A DNA stretch of 55,458 nucleotides from Mizugakiibacter sediminis (GTDB lineage: Bacteria; Pseudomonadota; Gammaproteobacteria; Xanthomonadales; Rhodanobacteraceae). Position 1 is the stretch's first letter, and each line of letters begins with the position of its first letter. Location of the stretch: the NCBI RefSeq assembly GCF_000953855.2, contig NZ_DF970155.1, positions 1-55,458 of the forward strand, given 5' to 3'. Below are positions 24,738 through 32,529 of this stretch, piece after piece. The position numbers and the translations under genes were made by a program. The notes beneath the pieces were generated by a model. That model saw nothing but the letters and a program-made list of their open reading frames with translations. It was not told the DNA's origin and searched no databases.

Positions 24738-25430
24738 TCATGGGGACGTCTGGCGGCGCGCGCGCAGCAGGCGGCGTTGCAGCAGCGCGGTGAAGCGCCC
24801 GAGCAGACGCTGTTGTTCGTGGCCGAGGCCGGCGAAGCTGGCGCCGACGCTGCACGCGCCCGGCGCCGACGGCTCGCAACGCACGCTGCGGATCTCCAGC
24901 ATCGCTTCCAGCGTGCCCACCGGCAGATCGATCGCGCAGCGCATGCAGGCGCCGGGCGCGGGCGCGTCCGCGGTGCGCATGCCGAGCGCGACGCCTTCGA
25001 TGGAGATGTCGACCAGGCTGGCGCGGCGCGGCTCGCCCGCGTCGGCGTGCAGGCGCGCGCCGATCGCATAGGCGGCCGGCACGCGCGTGCGGTAGGCGCG
25101 GCGGCGCTGGCGGTAGTCGAGCTCGCGCGGCAGCGCGAGGCGGTAGGCGTCGTCCCCGACCGCGTCGATGCGCGTGCGGAAGCGCAGTTCGATGCCCTGC
25201 AGGCGCGTGACCACGTGCAGCGGCAGGCCGGGCGCGGCGCGGCGGTGGCCGTCGGCGGGGTGCAGCGCATCCGCCAGCAGCTGCCGGCGCGCGGCGTCGA
25301 GGCCGAGCAGCAGGCTGCCGAACGGCGCGCCCGCTTCCGGCAGGAACACGGACAGCGGCGTGCGTTCGGCGATCAGTCTCGTCAGCATCGCCTGGATTTC
25401 GTGGCCGGCGGTGATCACGGTCGGCGGCAT
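24738..25430 (-). CDS. ycgR: PilZ domain flagellar brake protein (YcgR-like)
   Basis: A 230-residue two-domain protein. The N-terminal YcgR domain (about 1-105) is followed by a PilZ domain with the c-di-GMP RxxxR motif (RRAYR within QRRRAYRTRVP) and D-x-S-x-x-G motif (VDISIEGVALG). YcgR bound to c-di-GMP binds the motor (MotA or FliG/FliM) to slow rotation. Its place directly after flgN, in an operon with flgM, supports this job. The name is by domain architecture; a true YcgR orthologue is probable rather than proven. Confidence 0.85.
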   Translation of the reverse strand: MPPTVITAGHEIQAMLTRLIAERTPLSVFLPEAGAPFGSLLLGLDAARRQLLADALHPADGHRRAAPGLPLHVVTRLQGIELRFRTRIDAVGDDAYRLALPRELDYRQRRRAYRTRVPAAYAIGARLHADAGEPRRASLVDISIEGVALGMRTADAPAPGACMRCAIDLPVGTLEAMLEIRSVRCEPSAPGACSVGASFAGLGHEQQRLLGRFTALLQRRLLRARRQTSP

Positions 25431-25446
25431 CCGGCAGCCGGCCGCT

Positions 25447-25926
25447 TCAGGCCTTGGCGAGGGTGTGCGGGCTTCGCGTCGCCGCGCTGTCGCCGCGCGG
25501 GCCGTACAGCCCGGGCTCGGGCGATTCGCCGGTCAGCAGGTGCAGCGCCTGGCGCACCTGGCGCAGCTTCACGTCCACCACCGCGCCGTTCTGCCGATTC
25601 AGCTCGCGGCAGCGCGCCAGCAGCTCGAGCGTGTCCCGCCAGCGCGCCAGCGTGGCCGGATCGCGGGCCAGACCGGCCTGCATCGCCGCCAGGCCGAAGC
25701 CGCCGCCGGTGATCTGCGCGGCGAGGTGCACGCGCTCGGCTTCCAGCATTTCGAGCTGGCGCACGTGCGCGTCCTTGGCGGCGCCGGCGGCGTCCAGCGC
25801 GGCGTCGTCGCCGGCCAGCAGCGCGTCGCGCTCGCTCTCCAGTTCGGCCAGCAGCCGGCCGGCGGTGCCGGCGATCTCCTCGACCACCAGCGCGAGCGTG
25901 TGCGTCAGCTCGGCGGAGAGGTCCAT
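25447..25926 (-). CDS. flgN: Flagellar export chaperone FlgN
   Basis: A 159-residue largely helical protein, the cytosolic chaperone of hook-filament junction proteins FlgK and FlgL. FlgN features seen are long amphipathic helices (LTHTLALVVEEIAGTAGRLL, ELESERDALLAGDDAAL) and the conserved late block ELNRQNGAVVDVKLRQVRQAL with LLTGE and an ending YGPRG. It starts 1 nt after the flgM stop, so the pair is cotranscribed and likely coupled. Confidence 0.9.
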   Translation of the reverse strand: MDLSAELTHTLALVVEEIAGTAGRLLAELESERDALLAGDDAALDAAGAAKDAHVRQLEMLEAERVHLAAQITGGGFGLAAMQAGLARDPATLARWRDTLELLARCRELNRQNGAVVDVKLRQVRQALHLLTGESPEPGLYGPRGDSAATRSPHTLAKA

Positions 25927-25927
25927 G

Positions 25928-26239
25928 TCAGGACTTCCCGCCGACCTGCTGCTCCAGCGCCAGCAGCTTGCCGGCGATGCGCGTCGCGTCGACCTGGTAG
26001 TTGCCGTCGGCCACCGCCCGGCGCAGGCGTTCGACGCGCGCCGCGTCCACCGGGGCGCCGTCGGCGCGTGCCTGCTCGGTGCGCTGCAGGGCGCGCGCCG
26101 AATCGGTCAGCTGCACGCTGTCCGCGCCGGAGCGGGCGGCATCGGCGCCGGTCGCGGCGGCGCTGCCGGCGCCGCCGCCGGGGCGGTTGTCGCGCGGCTG
26201 CGGCTGCAAGGGCAGCCGGGGAGCGATCTTGTTGTCCAT
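25928..26239 (-). CDS. flgM: Anti-sigma-28 factor FlgM
   Basis: A 103-residue protein that holds sigma-28 (FliA) inactive until exported through the completed hook-basal body. A disordered, Gly/Ala-rich N-terminal half is followed by the conserved FliA-binding part: DSVQLTDSARALQRTE and VDAARVERLRRAVADGNYQVDATRIAGKLL. The own promoter upstream is a near-perfect sigma-28 site, giving the usual feedback loop. Confidence 0.93.
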   Translation of the reverse strand: MDNKIAPRLPLQPQPRDNRPGGGAGSAAATGADAARSGADSVQLTDSARALQRTEQARADGAPVDAARVERLRRAVADGNYQVDATRIAGKLLALEQQVGGKS

Positions 26240-26279
26240 GCGAGTGGCCTTCCGCCCGTTTTTCGATCTGTCACAGGTT

Positions 26280-26306
26280 GTATCGGCGCGCCGCCGGGAA
26301 ACTTTA
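26280..26306 (-). promoter_or_regulatory. Sigma-28 (FliA) promoter of flgM
   Basis: On the minus strand TAAAGTTT, 11 nt, GCCGATAC. The E. coli consensus is TAAAGTTT-N11-GCCGATAA, so 15 of 16 positions match with exact spacing. It lies 41 nt from the flgM start, in the flgA-flgM gap. Confidence 0.9.
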
Positions 26307-26326
26307 GGCCCCGCCGCGCGCCCCCT

Positions 26327-27025
26327 TCAGGGCAGCACCGCGACCGTGCCGGCCGCCTGCACCACGCCCTGCACGATGCGGCCGGAACCGGCGTTGCGCA
26401 CGCGCACCTGCGCGCCCGCGCCGCCGTTTTCCAGCGCCGTGCCGCTCGCGCGCACCTCCAGCGCGCCGCCGCCGGCCAGCAGGGTGACCTGCTCGCCGCG
26501 GCGCACCAGCGTCGGCGCCGCCAGCGCGGCCGGCGTCAGCACGCTGCCGGCGCGCAGCGGCCGCAGCAACTGCCGCCCGGCCAGCTCGGCCGGGTCGGTG
26601 AGATAGCCGTAGCCGAGCAGGGCGACGTCGCGCTCCTCGGCGCGCACGTCGGCGGCGCCGACGGTCTCGCCGCGCGCCAGCGCGCGCGCGCCGACCAGCA
26701 CCTTGCGGTAGACGTGCACCTCGACCGGCACGAACAGCGTCCACGCCTGCGGCCCCGCGCAGCGCACGGCGACGCTGGCGCGCGTGCCGTTGATGCGGCC
26801 GCCCGGCAGCGTGGCCTCGAGCGGCGCGCCGCAGGCGGCGAGGCGCAGGCGCGCGTCCGGCGCGGCGGCGCGCACCGTGACGCGGGCATCGGCCGGCGCG
26901 GCGTGCTCGCGCACGCAGGCTTCGGCCGCGCGCTGCAGGCTGTCGAGCGGCTGCACGCCTTCGGCCTGCGCCGCGACGGCGATCGCCGCGGCCAGCAGCG
27001 GCGCGAGGCGCGCGCGCGGCGTCAC
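26327..27025 (-). CDS. flgA: Flagellar basal body P-ring formation protein FlgA
   Basis: A 232-residue periplasmic chaperone for FlgI assembly. A signal peptide ([21 protein letters not shown]) precedes the SAF/FlgA domain: [60 protein letters not shown] and the C-terminal [30 protein letters not shown]. Start is GTG at 27023-27025, overlapping the chemoreceptor stop as GTGA; no upstream ATG fits a signal peptide. Transcription is probably from the sigma-54 site at 28424-28439. Confidence 0.9.
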   Translation of the reverse strand: MTPRARLAPLLAAAIAVAAQAEGVQPLDSLQRAAEACVREHAAPADARVTVRAAAPDARLRLAACGAPLEATLPGGRINGTRASVAVRCAGPQAWTLFVPVEVHVYRKVLVGARALARGETVGAADVRAEERDVALLGYGYLTDPAELAGRQLLRPLRAGSVLTPAALAAPTLVRRGEQVTLLAGGGALEVRASGTALENGGAGAQVRVRNAGSGRIVQGVVQAAGTVAVLP

Positions 27026-28359
27026 GCCGCCTCTCCCATCGCCAGCGTGGCGAGGCTCTGGCTGATGCGTTCGAGTTCGGGATCGAGTTCGTGCAGGGCG
27101 CTGCGCGCCTCGCCGGCGCGGCCGGCGGCGATCATGCCGGCCAGCTCCGCGCTGCGCGCGGCGTAACGGCGGCCGGCGTCGGTCAGCGTCTGCAGCGCCG
27201 GATGCGGGCCGCGCGTGCGCGTCAGCCGCTCGATCCAGCGCGCGATCTGCTCGCCCGGCTGTTCCGTCTCCAGCCAGCGCAGGTCGAGCGTGTCGGGATC
27301 CTGCGCGGCCAGCTCGAGCGCGTAGCGCAGGCCCTGGCTGGCCTCGCGGATGGCGTGGCTGACGGTGGCCGCGTCGGCGGCGCCGTCGGCGCCGAGGCGG
27401 GTGACGTTCAGGCGATGCGCCAGCAGCACGCTGCGGATCAGCGACTCCGACTGCCGGCGCGCTTCCTCGAGCCTGCGCGCCAGCGCGGCCAGCGCTTCCG
27501 CCGCGGCATCCGTGCGCTGGCGCGCACCGCCCGCGGCTTCGGCGACGGCGGCGAGCTTGGCGCCGCCCTCGCAGGCGGCCGCGTCGGCGTCGCCCAGCGC
27601 CGCCGCGGCGGCGCTCGCGCTGGCGCCGGCCTGGTCCAGCTGGCGCAGGCCGTCGTCGACCGCCTGGTCGAGCTGACCGGAGAATTCGCCCATGGTGGTG
27701 GTGACCGCCTCGATTTCCGCGGTCGCCTGCGCGGTCTTCTCGGCGAGCTGCTTGACCTCGTCGGCGACCACGGCGAAGCCGCGTCCGGCCTCGCCGGCGC
27801 GCGCCGCCTCGATCGCCGCGTTCAGCGCCACCAGGTTGGTCTGGTGCGCGATTTCCTGCACCGCCGCGGTGAGGCGGCGGATCTCGGCGGAGAAATCGGC
27901 GAACTGCGCGTGCGCCTGGCTCATGCCGGACAGCGCGCTGCGCAGCAGGCGATGCTGGCCGTCCAGCGCCGACACCGCCTCGACGCCGCGCGCGATGCCG
28001 CCGCGCACGCGCGCGGCGGCGACCTCGGCCTCGCGCGCGCCGTGCGCGGCCGCGGTCGCGGCGACCGTCAAATTGCCGACGCCCTGCCGGCAGCTTTCCA
28101 GGCTCGCGCCCATCTCGTTCAACGCGCGCGCCAGCACGCGCGCGGTGTTCAGCGCGATGCCCTGCTGCTCCAGCGCGCGCGCGCCGTGCAGCACGGCGGC
28201 GCCGGCCTGCGGCGCGCCTTCCGCCAGTGCCGCCAGCGCCGGCGCCAGCGCGCGTGCGGCGGCCGGATGCCGCCGGGCGAGCGCGGCGACGCGTTCGCGG
28301 TCGCCGGCGGCGGCGGCGGCGGCGAGGGCGTGGACGTGCTGACTGAACAGGAGGCTCAT
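27022..28359 (-). CDS. Soluble methyl-accepting chemotaxis protein
   Basis: A 445-residue chemoreceptor without transmembrane helices. The hairpin tip, which binds CheA and CheW, is nearly canonical: [20 protein letters not shown] then [20 protein letters not shown] and [14 protein letters not shown]. Flanking Ala-rich helices form the coiled coil. The C-terminal about 130 residues ([34 protein letters not shown]) sit where a CZB zinc domain occurs in other soluble receptors, but the zinc-binding His/Cys set is not intact. Cytoplasmic signal sensed is unknown. Coupled to flgA by a 4-nt overlap. Confidence 0.88.
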   Translation of the reverse strand: MSLLFSQHVHALAAAAAAGDRERVAALARRHPAAARALAPALAALAEGAPQAGAAVLHGARALEQQGIALNTARVLARALNEMGASLESCRQGVGNLTVAATAAAHGAREAEVAAARVRGGIARGVEAVSALDGQHRLLRSALSGMSQAHAQFADFSAEIRRLTAAVQEIAHQTNLVALNAAIEAARAGEAGRGFAVVADEVKQLAEKTAQATAEIEAVTTTMGEFSGQLDQAVDDGLRQLDQAGASASAAAAALGDADAAACEGGAKLAAVAEAAGGARQRTDAAAEALAALARRLEEARRQSESLIRSVLLAHRLNVTRLGADGAADAATVSHAIREASQGLRYALELAAQDPDTLDLRWLETEQPGEQIARWIERLTRTRGPHPALQTLTDAGRRYAARSAELAGMIAAGRAGEARSALHELDPELERISQSLATLAMGEAA

Positions 28360-28393
28360 CGATGGGCTCGTGCTGGCAGGGATTCGGACTTAC

Positions 28394-28420
28394 AGATCGC
28401 GCCGAAGCGGCGAAACTTGA
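28394..28420 (-). promoter_or_regulatory. Possible sigma-28 promoter of the chemoreceptor gene
   Basis: TCAAGTTT, 11 nt, CGCGATCT on the minus strand. The -35 half matches 7 of 8 and starts exactly like the fliC promoter; the -10 half matches only 4 of 8. It lies about 35 nt from the start codon and just downstream of the sigma-54 site. Confidence 0.4.
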
Positions 28421-28423
28421 GGA

Positions 28424-28439
28424 AGCAAGACGTGTGCCA
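28424..28439 (-). promoter_or_regulatory. Sigma-54 promoter of the chemoreceptor-flgA operon
   Basis: On the minus strand TGGCACA-CGTC-TTGCT, matching consensus TGGCACG-N4-TTGCW at all but one base, with GG and GC 10 nt apart. The predicted start point is about 55 nt before the chemoreceptor ATG. Confidence 0.8.
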
Positions 28440-28443
28440 CTTT

Positions 28444-28592
28444 TTGGGGGCGGGAAGTAGGGAGCCGCGGGCGGGAGAGGGCTGGTGCGAAGCCGTGCGC
28501 AGCCGCGTGCCTCGATGCGGCAGCCATGCGCGGCGACGCAGACCACGATGGCGTCTTTGCCCCACTTCCCATTCCCCGGCCCGATTCACCTC
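28444..28592. repeat. GGGAAGT/ACTTCCC-type inverted repeat upstream of cheV
   Basis: GGGAAGTAGGG (28452-28462) is mirrored by CCCACTTCCC (28561-28570) followed by ATTCCCCGGCCCGATT. This pattern of G-rich and C-rich arms about 100 bp apart recalls the array in the flgH leader (34147-34333). The 28360-28655 gap otherwise holds only the divergent chemoreceptor promoters; no cheV promoter was recognised. Confidence 0.45.
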
Positions 28593-28655
28593 CGCGCCGC
28601 TCAAGCCCGTCGCCGCGCCGCCGATAACCGGGCATCCGCCACGAACCGCATGCGC

Positions 28656-29588
28656 ATGGCCACTGCCCTGCTGGACAGCGTCGACCGTTTCACCCGTCTC
28701 GCCGGGCACAACCGCGCGGCGATGCTGCTGTTCCGCCTCGACGGCGGGCCGCGCTTCGCCATCAACGTGTTCAAGGTGCGCGAGGTGTTGCGTTGTCCGC
28801 CGCTGGCGCGGCTGCCGACCATGCACGAGCTGATCGCCGGCGCGTTCGACTATCGCGGCCGCACCATTCCGGTGATCGACCTGGTGCGGGCGATGAACTA
28901 TCCGCCGCTGGCTGCTCCCGCCGAGGCGCACCTGATCGTCAGCGAGTTCAGCCGCTCGGTGCAGGCGTTCCTGGTGCGCGACGTCGAGCGCATCGTGCAC
29001 TGCGACGGCGCCGCGCTGGAGGCTCCCGGCCACGGCCTCGGCTATGGCGCGCGCGTCAGCGCGGTGACGCGCATCGACGGCGCGCTGGTGGCGGTGATCG
29101 ACGTCGAGCAGATCCTCGCCGAGGTCAACGGCACGCAGGCCGAGGTGTCGCCGCGGCTGCGCGACGCCGCGCAGCGCGCCGGCGCGCGCGGTCGCGTGCT
29201 GGTCGCCGACGACTCCGCGGTGGCGCGGCGCCAGCTGGTCGAAGTGCTGAAGCAGATGGAGATCGAGTGCGTGGTCGCGCACGACGGCCGCGAGGCGCTG
29301 GCGATGCTGCGCGAACAGGCCGCGCTGCCGCCCGCCGAGCGCATCGCGCTGGTGATCTCCGACATCGAGATGCCGGCGCTGGACGGCTACGCGCTGACGC
29401 GCGCGATCCGCGAGGACGCGGCGCTGGCGCCGCTGAAGGTGGTGTTGCATTCCTCGCTGAGCGGCGGCTTCAACGAGGCCATGGTGCGCAACGTCGGCGC
29501 CGACCGCTTCATCGCCAAGTTCCAGCCCGACCTGCTGGCGGCGAGCGTGCTGGAGCTGCTGCAGCGGGCCGGCGCCGCGGCGCACTGA
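28656..29588 (+). CDS. cheV: Chemotaxis protein CheV (CheW-receiver fusion)
   Basis: A 310-residue coupling protein. The CheW-like domain (about 1-165) shows RFAINVFKVREVLRCPP, HELIAGAFDYRGRTIPVIDLV and VAVIDVEQILAEV; the receiver domain follows with GRVLVADDSAVARRQLVEVL, the phosphoacceptor Asp in LVISDIEMPALDGY and the conserved Lys in DRFIAKFQPD. It links receptors to CheA and provides adaptation by phosphorylation. MATALLDSVDRFTRLAGHN is the family start, so ATG 28656 (or 28650) is preferred over upstream starts that run through repeat DNA. Confidence 0.9.
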   Translation: MATALLDSVDRFTRLAGHNRAAMLLFRLDGGPRFAINVFKVREVLRCPPLARLPTMHELIAGAFDYRGRTIPVIDLVRAMNYPPLAAPAEAHLIVSEFSRSVQAFLVRDVERIVHCDGAALEAPGHGLGYGARVSAVTRIDGALVAVIDVEQILAEVNGTQAEVSPRLRDAAQRAGARGRVLVADDSAVARRQLVEVLKQMEIECVVAHDGREALAMLREQAALPPAERIALVISDIEMPALDGYALTRAIREDAALAPLKVVLHSSLSGGFNEAMVRNVGADRFIAKFQPDLLAASVLELLQRAGAAAH

Positions 29589-29593
29589 ACGGC

Positions 29594-29611
29594 GCGTCGG
29601 TTTTCCGACGC
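29594..29611 (+). terminator. Short hairpin after cheV
   Basis: GCGTCGG-TTTT-CCGACGC, a perfect 7-bp stem, 6 nt after the cheV stop; no downstream T-tract. Confidence 0.4.
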
Positions 29612-29640
29612 TGGCGCGGCCGCGCGCTGCCGGCGGCGGC

Positions 29641-29654
29641 GGCAAGATCTTGCC
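29641..29654. promoter_or_regulatory. Palindrome GGCAAGATCTTGCC upstream of the flgB promoter
   Basis: A perfect 14-bp palindrome centred about 73 bp before the -24 GG of the flgB sigma-54 promoter. A one-mismatch version (GGCACGATCTTGCC) is found upstream of the fliD sigma-54 promoter. The position suits an upstream activator site for FleQ or FlrC; binding is not shown. Confidence 0.45.
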
Positions 29655-29718
29655 GCGCGCCGCGCCAGGCCTTGCGCGGCGCGGCCTGCAGCCCGCGCCG
29701 CGCGGCGCGCGGCATGCG

Positions 29719-29734
29719 TGGCACGCTCCTTGCT
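29719..29734 (+). promoter_or_regulatory. Sigma-54 promoter of the flgBCDEFGHIJKL operon
   Basis: TGGCACG-CTCC-TTGCT is a perfect match to the consensus. The flgB ATG is 38 nt downstream of the -12 element. Confidence 0.9.
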
Positions 29735-29771
29735 GCCGGCAGCCCGTCGATCCCTTTCGCGGGAGCGGGCG

Positions 29772-30182
29772 ATGAGCAACGGCAACGATCCACTGTTCGG
29801 CATCCACACGCAGGCCTTGAGCCTGTGGCAGCGGCGCGCGGAAGTGCTGGCGTCGAACCTGGCCAATGCCGACACGCCGGGCTACCGCGCGCGCGACATC
29901 GATTTCCGCAGCGCGCTGGCCGCGCAATCCGGCGAAGCCGGCGGCGGGCTTGCGCTCGCCGCCACCGAGGCCGGGCATCTCGCTTCGCCGGGCGGCGAGG
30001 CCGTCGGCGGCGCCGCGCTGAAGTACCGCGTGCCGCTGCAGCCGTCGCTGGACGGCAACACCGTCGACGCGCAGGTGGAGCAGGCGGCGTACGCGGAGAA
30101 CAGCGTGCGCTACCAGGCCAGCCTGACCTTCATCACCGCGCAGATCCGCATGCTGCGCACCGCCATCAGCGGAGGCGGCTGA
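29772..30182 (+). CDS. flgB: Flagellar basal body rod protein FlgB
   Basis: A 136-residue proximal rod protein. The start MSNGNDPLFGIHTQALSLWQ precedes the rod-family signature LASNLANADTPGYRARDIDF. The C-terminal helix NSVRYQASLTFITAQIRMLRTAI pairs with the N-terminal one in the assembled rod. A GGGAG ribosome site lies 6-7 nt before the ATG and can fold into a leader hairpin (29742-29770). First gene of a long operon. Confidence 0.94.
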   Translation: MSNGNDPLFGIHTQALSLWQRRAEVLASNLANADTPGYRARDIDFRSALAAQSGEAGGGLALAATEAGHLASPGGEAVGGAALKYRVPLQPSLDGNTVDAQVEQAAYAENSVRYQASLTFITAQIRMLRTAISGGG

Positions 30183-30184
30183 AC

Positions 30185-30601
30185 ATGTCCTCGCTGTTCC
30201 GCATCTTCGATACCGCCGCCAGCGGCATGGCCGCGCAGTCGGTGCGCCTCAACACCACCGCGTCGAACCTGGCCAACGCCGACAGCGTCGGCTCCAGCCC
30301 GGCGACCACCTACCGCGCGCGCGAGCCGGTGTTCGCCGCGATCCGGAACGGCCTCGGCCGCGACGCCGAAACCAGCGGCGTGCGCGTCGTCGGCGTCACC
30401 GAGAGCCAGGCGCCGATCGGCAGCCGCTACGAGCCCGGCAATCCGCTGGCCGACGCCGACGGCATGGTCTACACGCCGAACGTCAACCCGGTCGACGAGT
30501 TGGTGAACATGATCTCGGCCTCGCGCGCCTACCAGAACGACGTCGAGGTGATGAACAACGCCAAGCAATTGGCGCTGAAGACCCTCGACCTCGGCAAGTG
30601 A
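30185..30601 (+). CDS. flgC: Flagellar basal body rod protein FlgC
   Basis: A 138-residue rod protein. It contains FDTAASGMAAQSVRLNTTAS with NLANADSVG, and the C-terminal NVNPVDELVNMISASRAYQN with DVEVMNNAKQLALKTL. Two nucleotides after the flgB stop, so cotranslated. Normal length for FlgC. Confidence 0.95.
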   Translation: MSSLFRIFDTAASGMAAQSVRLNTTASNLANADSVGSSPATTYRAREPVFAAIRNGLGRDAETSGVRVVGVTESQAPIGSRYEPGNPLADADGMVYTPNVNPVDELVNMISASRAYQNDVEVMNNAKQLALKTLDLGK

Positions 30602-30611
30602 GGAGACGTCC

Positions 30612-31274
30612 GTGACCGACTTGACCACGATCGGCAACTCGCTGAACGCCGCGCTGGCGACGCCCACTGCCAACAACAACATGCTCGGCCAGGACGACTT
30701 CCTGAAGCTGATGATCACGCAGTTCCAGAACCAGGATCCGACGCAGCCGCAGGATCCCACCGCGTTCGTCACGCAGATGTCGCAGTTCAGCGCGGTCGCC
30801 GGCATCCAGCAGATGCAGGCCTCGTTCAGCGCGCTGGCGCAGCAGCTGTCCGGCGCGCAGGTGCTGCAGGCGGCGACGCTGGTCGGCCGCGAGGTGATGG
30901 TGCCCGCCGGCGGCGCGACGCTTGCCGCCGGCGGCACGCTCGGCGGCGGCGTCGCCGTCAAGGACGGCGGCACGGTGGTGGTGAAGATCACCGACGCTTC
31001 CGGCCAGCTGGTGCGCACCTTGAACCTCGGCGCGCAGCCCGCCGGCCTCGCCGCGTTCGCCTGGGACGGCAAGGACGACCGCGGCGCCGCGGCGCCCGCC
31101 GGCGCCTACAAGGTGAGCGCGGAAGTTTGGAACGGCGGCAAGCCGCAGGCGACCGACACGCTGCTGGCCGGCAAGGTGTCCGGCGTCAGCGTGGGCGCTC
31201 CCGGCAGCGCGCCGGTGCTGCAGGTGGACGGCGTCGGCACGACCACGCTGGACAAGGTCCAACAGATCATGTGA
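30612..31274 (+). CDS. flgD: Flagellar hook assembly protein FlgD
   Basis: A 220-residue hook-capping scaffold that directs FlgE polymerisation. N-terminal region has LGQDDFLKLMITQFQNQDPT and FVTQMSQFSAVAGIQQMQ; the C-terminal half is the FlgD FLG-fold plus Tudor/FnIII part (LVRTLNLGAQPAGLAAFAWDG, PAGAYKVSAEVWNGGK). Start is GTG with AGGAGA 6 nt upstream. Confidence 0.94.
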   Translation: MTDLTTIGNSLNAALATPTANNNMLGQDDFLKLMITQFQNQDPTQPQDPTAFVTQMSQFSAVAGIQQMQASFSALAQQLSGAQVLQAATLVGREVMVPAGGATLAAGGTLGGGVAVKDGGTVVVKITDASGQLVRTLNLGAQPAGLAAFAWDGKDDRGAAAPAGAYKVSAEVWNGGKPQATDTLLAGKVSGVSVGAPGSAPVLQVDGVGTTTLDKVQQIM

Positions 31275-31292
31275 TCCCAAGGGGGAACAGTC

Positions 31293-32513
31293 ATGCCGTT
31301 CAACATTTCGCTCAGCGGCCTCAACGCGGCGTCGTCCGACCTCGAGGTCACCGCCAACAACATCGCCAACGTCAACACCACCGGCTTCAAGCAGTCGCGC
31401 GCGGAGTTCGCCGACCTGTTCGCGGTGTCCGCGCAGGACGTCAGCGCCACCGCCATCGGCAACGGCGTGCGCGTCGCCGCGGTGGCGCAGCAGTTCGGCC
31501 AGGGCAACATCGAGTACACCAACAACAGCCTGGACCTCGCGATCTCCGGCAAGGGCTTCTTCACCGTGCGCAGCAGTTCCGGTCTCGCCTACACGCGCGC
31601 CGGCACGTTCCACCCCGACCGCGACGGCTTCGTGGTCAATCCGCAGGGCGAGCGCCTGCAGGTGTATCCGCCGACCGCGGCCGGCGGCTTCGACATCAGC
31701 ACCCTGAAGGACCTGCAGCTGATCACTTCGCAGAGCGCGCCGAAGGCCTCGACCAGCGCGCAGCTGCAGCTCAACCTGCCGGCCGACGCCACGCCGCCGG
31801 CGACGGCGACGTTCAACCCGGCCGATCCGACCAGCTTCAACCAGTCCACCGCATTCACCGTGTACGACTCGCTGGGGGCGACGCACACCGCCACGCTGTA
31901 CTTCGTCAAGGACGCCGCCAACAACACCTGGGACACGCACCTCTACCTCGACGGCAACGCCGCCGGCCCGGCGCAGCAGGTGGTGTTCAGCCAGAACGGC
32001 GCGCTGCAGTCGCCGGCGAACGGGCAGGTGGCGTTTCCCGCGCAGACGGTCAACCCCGGCGCGGCGCCGCTGGCGCTGACCCTCAACTTCAGCAACGCCA
32101 CGCAGTACGGCAACGCGTTCTCGGTCACCGGCATCCAGCAGGACGGCTACGCCACCGGCCGCCTGAGCGGCATCGAGGTGGGTTCCGACGGCGTGGTCTC
32201 CGCGCGCTTCTCCAACGGCCAGTCGAGCGCGCTCGGCCAGGTGGCGCTGGCCTCGTTCGCCGATCCGCAGGCGCTGCAGCAGCTCGGCAACACCAGTTGG
32301 GGCGAGACCTTCCAGTCCGGCCAGGCGGTGCGCGGCACCGCCGGCACCGGCAACCTCGGCGAGATCCAGTCGGGCGCGCTGGAAGCCTCCAACGTCGACC
32401 TCACCGCCGAGCTGGTCAACATGATCAAGGCGCAGCGCAACTACCAGGCGAACGCGCAGATGATCTCCACCGACGACAAGATCACCCAGACGGTGATCAA
32501 CATGCACGGCTGA
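31293..32513 (+). CDS. flgE: Flagellar hook protein FlgE
   Basis: A 406-residue hook subunit. It opens [40 protein letters not shown] and has the FlgE-specific variable centre (STAFTVYDSLGATHTATLYF), the FlgG-like DLAISGKGFFTV and the C-terminal rod-hook helix SNVDLTAELVNMIKAQRNYQ. A GGGGGAAC ribosome site precedes it. Confidence 0.95.
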   Translation: MPFNISLSGLNAASSDLEVTANNIANVNTTGFKQSRAEFADLFAVSAQDVSATAIGNGVRVAAVAQQFGQGNIEYTNNSLDLAISGKGFFTVRSSSGLAYTRAGTFHPDRDGFVVNPQGERLQVYPPTAAGGFDISTLKDLQLITSQSAPKASTSAQLQLNLPADATPPATATFNPADPTSFNQSTAFTVYDSLGATHTATLYFVKDAANNTWDTHLYLDGNAAGPAQQVVFSQNGALQSPANGQVAFPAQTVNPGAAPLALTLNFSNATQYGNAFSVTGIQQDGYATGRLSGIEVGSDGVVSARFSNGQSSALGQVALASFADPQALQQLGNTSWGETFQSGQAVRGTAGTGNLGEIQSGALEASNVDLTAELVNMIKAQRNYQANAQMISTDDKITQTVINMHG

Positions 32514-32529
32514 GCGGGGAGGTTGAACC

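Noticed and set aside
28477-28570. Sigma-54 promoter for cheV
   Set aside because: Candidates such as TGGTGCG and TGGCGTC do not have TTGC at the right distance; none keeps GG-N10-GC.
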